Shown one piece after another: positions 58,278 to 64,000 of a stretch of 64,000 nt of DNA. The stretch comes from Gallintestinimicrobium propionicum (GTDB lineage Bacteria; Bacillota; Clostridia; Lachnospirales; Lachnospiraceae). Each line of letters opens with the position of its first letter. Within the stretch, counting starts at the first letter, position 1. The notes under the pieces were generated by a model. The model was not told where the DNA came from and ran no database searches. It was given only the letters and a program-made list of their open reading frames with translations. The position numbers and the translations under genes were made by a program. The stretch lies in the NCBI RefSeq assembly GCF_025567525.1, contig NZ_JAOQJY010000003.1, forward strand, positions 1 to 64,000. Direction: 5' to 3'.

Positions 58278-59555
58278 TCAATAGCTGTTTTGTGACGCCT
58301 GCGGCACGGACTGTGTATACAAAGCCGGCTGCTCTGCAGACACCAGATTTCCATCTGCATCTGACATTTTTCTTACTCCGTACCTGCTTCGCTCCGCCAC
58401 CATTGCACCAGCCCCGCCTGACATCAGTGCCGCCGCTGTCATCCCTGTCCCCATCGCAGCTGGCGGTGCTCCCCTCAGACGGGATGTCTGGATAAACTGC
58501 AGCGCTGCTGCCGTGCGCCCTGCCTGTGCAAGCTCCCGCGACACCGAATACAACATCAGAAACGTCATATACTGGCGCGCAGTCAGCTTTTCTCCCATCA
58601 GATTTACAAGGCCGTTTACCTCCTGCACAGAAAGGCTGACCGCTTCAAATGTTCCTGCCGGAAGTCCCGCCAGCTCCATAATCTGATGCAGCTGTTCCAG
58701 CCATTCACTGGAAATCCGCCCTTTTTCATGGATATAAGCAGGGCGCTCCGGATTGCGAAATTTCTGGAACAGCCATCCCATCTTTTCGGATTCGACAAGC
58801 GAGGTGGGATTCGTACCAACGCCCACAGAACGGATTTCTGTACCGCATGCATCCACTGGTTCAGCTCCCGATACCTTTGCAGATTGCTTCGCAGCGATAC
58901 CATTTGTTCGCAGGCTCTCCTGTGTGAACTGCTGCAGCTTCATAAATCCCACGCAGAGCCGGTCGCGCTCTTCCAGTTCTTTTTTCAGAAGCTGTGCCAT
59001 CAATAAAAGAATGCCGGACATCGCGCAGTCCATCCGCACAGAATCCTTCCACGGCGCTTTCATTTCTTTCCATTCCTGCACACTCAGCCTGTCGCACTGC
59101 TGCATACGCTTCCAGAGAAATCCCCAGCTTCCCTGTAAAAAATGGCAAACCTGATTTTTTCCTTTTTCAAACTCGTCCATAGATTCCTCTTCCAGCTGCT
59201 CAAAAATTCCCGCTGCCAGAATCGCGTAGCGCCGCTGTTTCCATCCAAACTGCTCCAAAAATACCGGATATCGGCGCATCCATGCAATCCCCTTCTCATT
59301 CCAGAGATCTATTTTCTCCTGCTTCTGCCGGTTCATCCAGCTTCTCGCTCCTTTCTGGTTGGCAGCCGCATAGACCGCCGCAGGCATCAAATAAATCCAG
59401 CTGTCTTCGGCGCGTTGTTCCATGCAGAGAAGCAATCCTGTCTCCTGTACGTTTAACGTTCCCTGTTTTTCTTTTTCCCGAAAAAGCGTCAACGCATACA
59501 GACTGTCCTGCTCTGCGCTGCAAAAATACAGATACTCTCCCCGTCTATTCTTCAT
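58278..59555 (-). CDS. Hypothetical 425-residue protein, partner of the DUF5688 gene
   Basis: I do not recognise a family. The N-terminal ~200 residues are rich in Trp, Gln and charged residues (WIYLMPAAVYAAANQKGARS, FLQGSWGFLWKRMQQCDRLS). A linker follows (SGAEPVDACGTEIRSVGVG), then a conserved-looking helical C-domain (EWLEQLHQIMELAGLPAGTF, LVNLMGEKLTARQYMTFLML). The last ~60 residues are Ala/Gly-rich and low in complexity. No signal peptide. Its start overlaps the stop of the upstream DUF5688 gene by 11 nt, so the two are co-translated. Confidence 0.6.
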   Translation of the reverse strand: MKNRRGEYLYFCSAEQDSLYALTLFREKEKQGTLNVQETGLLLCMEQRAEDSWIYLMPAAVYAAANQKGARSWMNRQKQEKIDLWNEKGIAWMRRYPVFLEQFGWKQRRYAILAAGIFEQLEEESMDEFEKGKNQVCHFLQGSWGFLWKRMQQCDRLSVQEWKEMKAPWKDSVRMDCAMSGILLLMAQLLKKELEERDRLCVGFMKLQQFTQESLRTNGIAAKQSAKVSGAEPVDACGTEIRSVGVGTNPTSLVESEKMGWLFQKFRNPERPAYIHEKGRISSEWLEQLHQIMELAGLPAGTFEAVSLSVQEVNGLVNLMGEKLTARQYMTFLMLYSVSRELAQAGRTAAALQFIQTSRLRGAPPAAMGTGMTAAALMSGGAGAMVAERSRYGVRKMSDADGNLVSAEQPALYTQSVPQASQNSY

Positions 59556-60495
59556 GTTCTACCTCCAGAAAATCGCCGTCCATAAGCATTGAAAATGTCT
59601 TTTTCTCCTGATTGTAAAGATATACATGATTGGACAGAACCTCCTCCGGTCTGGTACATTCCCGGTTCGTTTCCTGCAAACTGTACTCCACTATTTCCGG
59701 AGAAATCATTCCGACGCCATGAATTTGTGCCTCATGAATACTCGTAAACGCAATATAAAAGTCACCGCCCAGATCCTGCGCAATTTTCTCCGCAACACCC
59801 GGATAAAAAACGGCAATCGCTCCGTTGATTTCCAGCGTATTTGTCAACAGATAGCTGCGCATGCCCGGCGGGATTTTCTGTTCGTCGTCCTCCCCCATAA
59901 AAATGCCGTTCTCGTACCGCTTTCCGTCCCAGCCCATCAGGCACTGGATCGAATACAGCCGCGGCGGATACAAAAAGCTCGTATTGACCAGCGCCGCCCG
60001 CATTACCTCCGCTTCGGGGACCATCCATTTCTGAACCTGATCCCGGTACACCTTCGTCGTAAAATAATCTCCTCCCAGATGAGATAAAACGCAGTACAGC
60101 ACCAGCGCTACATCCCCGATGCGGATATACGGCACGTTTACAAGCTCGCTTCGGTAAAAATCCAGATTGAGCGGACGAAGAATCAGCATATTTTTCATTT
60201 TTCCGTACTCACTTTTTTCTGAAAGAGCCGTATTTTCCTGCGCTTCCACTGCTGCCTCAAGAACCCGAAGCATCCGCTCTTTTTCCTGCTTCTGCACCTT
60301 TTTATCCCCGCTGCAGAGCCTATCGAGCATCCCTTTTGTCGCCTTTAAACGAGCACAGCAGTCCCTGCATCCATTTTTAAAGCAGAATAAAAAACTGTCC
60401 TCCTCCGTCAGAATCTGAAACGGGTAAGGAAATTCCGACTCTACCTCCTTTTGCAGAAACGCCCTCGCATATTCCATTTTTTGTGTGTCGTCCAT
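59545..60495 (-). CDS. DUF5688 family protein
   Basis: A 316-residue cytoplasmic protein. It has a central block LILRPLNLDFYRSELVNVPY, then RIGDVALVLYCVLSHLGGDY and NTLEINGAIAVFYPGVAEKI, matching my memory of DUF5688 proteins, which are abundant in Lachnospiraceae and of unknown function. The N-terminus holds a Cys cluster (FLFCFKNGCRDCCARLK). It is the first gene of a two-gene unit. An IS607-like remnant lies immediately upstream. Confidence 0.7.
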   Translation of the reverse strand: MDDTQKMEYARAFLQKEVESEFPYPFQILTEEDSFLFCFKNGCRDCCARLKATKGMLDRLCSGDKKVQKQEKERMLRVLEAAVEAQENTALSEKSEYGKMKNMLILRPLNLDFYRSELVNVPYIRIGDVALVLYCVLSHLGGDYFTTKVYRDQVQKWMVPEAEVMRAALVNTSFLYPPRLYSIQCLMGWDGKRYENGIFMGEDDEQKIPPGMRSYLLTNTLEINGAIAVFYPGVAEKIAQDLGGDFYIAFTSIHEAQIHGVGMISPEIVEYSLQETNRECTRPEEVLSNHVYLYNQEKKTFSMLMDGDFLEVEHEE

Positions 60496-60667
60496 TCGCC
60501 CGTTACTGAAAACTTATAAAAAGTTATAAACTTTTATGTTTCATTCCTACTTCAACGAGTATGCTTTTGATGGCATAAATACCTATCTACTCACAAGTTC
60601 TTGTACTCTCCATAGGCGTAAATTCCGAATTAACGCATCCGTACATATTTGCATTAACATTTAAGTG

Positions 60668-61385
60668 TTAGCTTGCAAATTGTTCTCCATAAGCTTTTAG
60701 GTTTAGTGATGCCTGGAAATCTCTATCTATAACATTTCCACATTCACATTTATAATGTCTATTTTTTATCATCCCACTAACGTTTAAATCTTCGATACAG
60801 ATAAATCTTGGTTTTCGATTTACGATTTCAGATGTGGTCTGATTCAAATAATCTTTTCGGATATTTGCTAATCTGTGATTTACTTTAAGTAAAAGTTTTT
60901 CTTTTTTTACTATATTGTTAGTTTTACAGTAACTTCCTCCTTTCTTATTGTGTTCATATTTACGAGATACGCTGCGTTGCAATCTACGCTTGCATTTCTC
61001 CAGCTTCTTAACAGTCTGGCTTTTGTTTATATTCTTGTAGGTGTTACCATCAGAACATATCGCCAAATCCTTAATTCCAAAGTCTATACCGATTCCATCA
61101 TGATTAGACCTGTCCCTGCAGTCTGGGAATTCTACACATACGCTAATCCACCAATTCAATCCATCAAAGGATACTCTCGGATTCCTATATTTAGCATCTG
61201 TGGGAATACGTCCATGTTCAGCAAGTTTTACCCAGTTCAGCTTTTGTTTTAGGTTTTACATTCATTACCTGGTTGAGCTGTTCATCGGAATAATACCTAT
61301 AACCACTTGTTGTAGTATGATGCGGATGAAGTTTTCCATTAGAATCCCAATTTCGTAATGTCTGTGCTGATACACCTATAATTTA
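60668..61385 (-). pseudogene. IS607-like remnant: TnpA helix-turn-helix joined to a deleted TnpB
   Basis: At 61262-61385 the minus strand encodes IIGVSAQTLRNWDSNGKLHP and GYRYYSDEQLNQVM, the MerR-like N-terminus of IS607 TnpA. It is joined by deletion to TnpB sequence (KLNWVKLAEHGRIPTDAKY, GIGIDFGIKDLAICSDG, FICIEDLNVSGMIKNR). TnpB itself lacks ~60 residues: after MIKNRH it jumps to YKCECGNVIDRDFQASLNLK, losing the first half of the zinc ribbon. The catalytic Asp and Glu motifs remain, but neither protein can be functional. Confidence 0.82.
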
Positions 61386-61599
61386 TATACTTTTATAAGC
61401 CTTATTCAGCTGTTCAATCACCTCCTTGTGAAAAATTGCGTACATGCCTGGAATCTTGTGTAGAATTGAACTAGAAACATCAGAATAATAAAAGAAATAA
61501 CAAGATCAAACCAACATGTCAGAATGAACCGGTTATCAGCAACCGGCTTCGCCCTTTGCGATGAACAGCCCGGCTGTCCCCGCTCGCGCTACTCTTCTT

Positions 61600-61978
61600 C
61601 GATCACGAGCCCGCGCTGGCGCGCTCTACCGCCTGCTTCGCAGGCTGCTCGTTCTCTAATGGCACGAGAAAAACAAATGCCGCTTTCAGCGTCGCTGTTT
61701 TTCTTTCGTGCTCGCGCTTCTCTCCTTCGATCACGAGCCCGCGCTGACGCGCTCTATCGCCTGCTTCGCAGGCTGCTCGTTCTCTAATGGCACGAGAAAA
61801 ACAAATGCCGCTTTCAGCGTCGCTTGTTTTTCTTTCGTGCTTGCGCTTCTCTCCTTCGATCACGAGCACGCGCTGACGCGCTCTACCGCCTGCTTCGCAG
61901 GCTGCTCGTTCTCTAATGGCACGAGAAAAACAAATGCCGCTTTCAGCGTCGCTTGTTTTTCTTTCGTGCTCATTATAT
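61600..61978. repeat. Three tandem 128/129-bp repeats
   Basis: Units start at 61600, 61728 and 61857 with CGATCACGAG and share the hairpin GCCTGC-TTC-GCAGGC and a GCACGA ... TCGTGC stem. Minus-strand translation gives repeated HERKTSDAESGICFSRA, but the first unit is one base short so the frame shifts. No promoter or ribosome binding site supports a gene. 61421-62213 holds no protein gene. Confidence 0.85.
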
Positions 61979-61985
61979 AGCACAA

Positions 61986-62030
61986 TCGGCTTGAAAGGGA
62001 ATACCGTAAACGGTATGACTTTCAAGCCGA
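61986..62030. repeat. Long hairpin TCGGCTTGAAAG/CTTTCAAGCCGA
   Basis: 12-bp perfect outer stem with an inner ATACCGT-AA-ACGGTAT stem; located between the tandem repeats and the cloverleaf repeat. Confidence 0.8.
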
Positions 62031-62046
62031 TCCAAATATGGTACTA

Positions 62047-62205
62047 CAGTTCACTCGTAGCTTCCTGGGAGCAGATTTCGCGCTTGCGGGAAAATCTGCT
62101 CCCAGGAAACTACGAAGGGAGCGCCATTTCATGAGCAAAAGGAGCTGCGAAGCAGCGGAAAGCATCGAAGATGCGTTTTTGCGAATGAAATGGCGCGGTG
62201 AACTG
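62047..62205. repeat. 159-bp cloverleaf-like repeat, copy 2
   Basis: CAGTTCAC at the start pairs with GTGAACTG at the end. Arm one is a long hairpin with GGGAGCAGATT/AATCTGCTCCC. Arm two is GCGCCATTTCAT/ATGAAATGGCGC enclosing GCTGC-GAA-GCAGC and GCATC-GAA-GATGC. It ends 9 nt before the GNAT gene stop, so it may also serve as that gene's 3' end structure. Confidence 0.88.
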
Positions 62206-62213
62206 TTAGAATA

Positions 62214-62852
62214 TTACGCCTGGATTTCCCGCACCAGACAATATTGTTTCAGGGAAAAATGCTTTTCCACGACTCCGTACACCTTAAACCCGAACTGCTG
62301 ATAAAACGCAACGTTACGCGGGTTGTGCGTTTCCAGCGAAATCATCAGATCGTTGCGTTCCGCGTATGCAACTGCCTCTTCCACCAGCGTCGCCGCGATT
62401 CCGTGATGCTGCATTTCCGGATCAACCGCCAGATAAATGATATGTAGTCTCCGATCCTGATGTAGCTGATCCGTCCAGCTGGAATTCAGGTAATCCCTGC
62501 CGAGCACGAAATTAAAAAATGTTTTCAGGCTGTGATCCTCCCGGATCAGATAGCCCTCCGTGCGCAGCGTCGCCTGCACCTCCGTAAAATAACGATGCAG
62601 CAGATGGTACGGCTCCGTTTCATCCGAAACGACCAATATGCCGTTTAAATCCTTACTGTCTGCAAAAATTTCACACGTCTCATAAAATTCCGTCAGGTCG
62701 CATTGAAACAGCTCCGGCATCAGTCGTTTCCGCACCTCTTCATCCGGAATCAGCTCCACATACAACGGGTCCGCCGCAAACGAACGGCACAACAGCTCCT
62801 CAAGCTTCGACAAATCCTCTTCCTGTACTCGATACAGTTTTTCACTGTCCAT
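62214..62852 (-). CDS. GNAT family N-acetyltransferase
   Basis: A 212-residue acetyltransferase. The acetyl-CoA-binding core is in the C-terminal half: LHIIYLAVDPEMQHHGIAAT (motif A, Q-x-x-G-x-A), LVEEAVAYAERNDLMISLET, NPRNVAFYQQFGFKVYG. The N-terminal half (LEELLCRSFAADPLYVELIP) resembles the family of GNATs that acetylate small molecules. The substrate cannot be told. The start overlaps the end of the M28 peptidase gene by 11 nt. Confidence 0.88.
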   Translation of the reverse strand: MDSEKLYRVQEEDLSKLEELLCRSFAADPLYVELIPDEEVRKRLMPELFQCDLTEFYETCEIFADSKDLNGILVVSDETEPYHLLHRYFTEVQATLRTEGYLIREDHSLKTFFNFVLGRDYLNSSWTDQLHQDRRLHIIYLAVDPEMQHHGIAATLVEEAVAYAERNDLMISLETHNPRNVAFYQQFGFKVYGVVEKHFSLKQYCLVREIQA

Positions 62853-64000
62853 AAAATTCCACTCCGGCTTCTCTCAAAAGCCGCTCCATCCTTTCCGTCT
62901 GCACGCACAGCGTATCGATTTCTTTCCGGTACAAATCGCTCTGGCGCTCATATGCAGCCTCCAGCTGTGCAATTTCTTTCGTAAAATCACTGCAGTCCGT
63001 CTTTTCTTTTTCCAGAAGTCCGGTCACAACCGGGAAAAAGTTTTCAAACCCGATAATTCTTCCGGTTCCCCATTTCAGCCGATCTGAGCTCTGATCCAGC
63101 GCATACGATGTAAAATGTTGATAAACCTCTTCTTCAAACAAAAATGCGTACCGGTTGCTGTCGATCTCATACAGCTTGCGCAGTGCCGCTGAGAGCCTGC
63201 CCTCTTTCAGATTGCGCACCGCACCTTCCAGAAGCTGCAAACGATCCTGCAAAATTCCATGCGGGAACAACACGTTTCCATACCAGTCGATCCGCACATA
63301 GGCGTCCTGCTCCTGCTGGAAAACCTGTAAAAGCGCTCGTTCCAGCTTCCGGGTGTCTGCCGCAGGTACTCCTGCAGCAGTGTCCGTTCCCTGCACACAT
63401 GCGATTAAATCTCCATTCATCGCTCCGGCATCGCCAGTCTCCGCTACGCACAGTCCAGATGCATTTCCCACACCAGCGTGCCTCGCGTTCCGGTTCGTTT
63501 TCTCTACCTTTGCATACAGCTGTTGCGCCGTCGCCGTCGCCTGCTCCAACACCCGTAACAGCCGTTGTCCGTCCGCGCCGGTCTTTTCACACCATTCGCT
63601 GTCCAGCCGCTCCCTTGCTTTTCGGAATACTCTGGAAAAATCCAGCGGAACAACAACCGTACGGTCAATCGCCATCAGCAAAAGTCCAAACAGCTCATGG
63701 TGCATCCGATAAACATCCTCATCGTAAAAGCCATCGTTGTCGAACTGTGAATGATAGTTCGTTTCCATAAAGCTTCCGCCCGTAAAATCATTTACCATCG
63801 ACGGAATTCCGGCAATCGCAATGGAAAAATCGTCCGACCAGGTTTCAATCGGCGCGGTAATCCTCGTTTCCTCCGGATATGCGCCGGTCAGGCTCGGCAG
63901 CTCTTCCAGAAATTCTTCCAGAAAAGAAACGTATTCGAACGTGCTCCGAATCCTCGCCCGCGTCCCATGTGCCAGCGCAGGAAGCTCAAAATTCAGGTCG
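62842..64000 (-). CDS. M28 family metallopeptidase, C-terminal part (runs off the window)
   Basis: The frame is open to the right edge (386 codons visible). It reads ELPALAHGTRARIRSTFEYV, then IETWSDDFSIAIAGIPSMVN, and the zinc-ligand His in NYHSQFDNDGFYDEDV. The rest is helical and matches the C-terminal dimerization-type domain of transferrin-receptor/glutamate-carboxypeptidase-like M28 peptidases. An internal ATG at 63798 is not the real start. It is likely an aminopeptidase or dipeptidase. The remaining active site lies outside the window. Confidence 0.82.
   Translation of the reverse strand, partial: DLNFELPALAHGTRARIRSTFEYVSFLEEFLEELPSLTGAYPEETRITAPIETWSDDFSIAIAGIPSMVNDFTGGSFMETNYHSQFDNDGFYDEDVYRMHHELFGLLLMAIDRTVVVPLDFSRVFRKARERLDSEWCEKTGADGQRLLRVLEQATATAQQLYAKVEKTNRNARHAGVGNASGLCVAETGDAGAMNGDLIACVQGTDTAAGVPAADTRKLERALLQVFQQEQDAYVRIDWYGNVLFPHGILQDRLQLLEGAVRNLKEGRLSAALRKLYEIDSNRYAFLFEEEVYQHFTSYALDQSSDRLKWGTGRIIGFENFFPVVTGLLEKEKTDCSDFTKEIAQLEAAYERQSDLYRKEIDTLCVQTERMERLLREAGVEFYGQ

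Noticed and set aside
61600..61978. Protein of HERKTSDAESGICFSRA repeats on the minus strand
   Set aside because: The unit length changes between copies (128 versus 129 bp), breaking the frame, and there is no start signal; better seen as non-coding repeats.

Overview
The window looks like a Lachnospiraceae (Clostridia) chromosome. Every strong protein call is of Firmicutes type. Gene content such as DUF6145 beside coaX and birA, a DUF5688 protein, an SAM-I riboswitch on metK, a LytTR/GHKL pair and abundant GH3 enzymes fits a gut Lachnospiraceae better than Bacilli. Almost everything is on the minus strand. The only clear plus-strand genes are tnpB (37.8 kb), an 88-residue conserved protein (56.8 kb) and a hemolysin III family gene (57.6 kb). 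I cannot name the species.

About 1-16.4 kb is mobile DNA: one end of an integrative conjugative element (ICE) lying against lysS. Its backbone, read on the minus strand, is DUF6075, DUF3970, ParA, ParB, a RepA_N replication initiator carrying seven 23-bp intragenic iterons, small accessory proteins, a free-standing tRNA-binding domain, PcfB and TraG/VirD4. The TraG gene is broken twice. An 8.5-kb mobilizable element (1472-10003) sits exactly between its two halves. It carries a serine recombinase, TnpW, an ECF sigma/anti-sigma pair, a MobA/MobL relaxase with a recognisable oriT, and a primase-helicase. A second serine-recombinase element, running off the left edge, interrupts the same gene again at about 812.

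From 16.4 to 37.2 kb the chromosome is mostly housekeeping: lysS, greA, dusB, coaX, birA, argF, an SPFH/NfeD pair, two SH3 plus cell-wall-hydrolase proteins, proC, a SpoU-type rRNA methyltransferase, pfkA, dnaE and a large lipoprotein. An IS200/IS605-type element with an intact TnpB and a dead TnpA lies just upstream of the lipoprotein ribosome binding site.

From 39 to 49 kb there is a five-gene, translationally coupled operon (GH3 beta-glucosidase, GtrA-like protein, circularly permuted membrane-anchored GH3, membrane protein, lipoprotein), preceded by a LytTR/GHKL two-component system. Then come metK under an SAM-I riboswitch, murA, a LysM/G5/M23 peptidase, a flavin reductase, a coiled-coil membrane protein and a small alarmone synthetase. 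The right end holds hemolysin III, two poorly known proteins, an IS607-like remnant, a repeat-rich non-coding zone, a GNAT acetyltransferase and the C-terminal part of an M28 peptidase.

Intergenic spaces are rich in structured repeats. Several families occur more than once with compensatory base changes in their stems: a 159-bp cloverleaf-like element, a 93-95-bp element that supplies the ribosome binding site of coaX and proC, and a 63-bp terminator cassette. A roughly 345-bp array of hairpins ending in a terminator lies directly upstream of argF.
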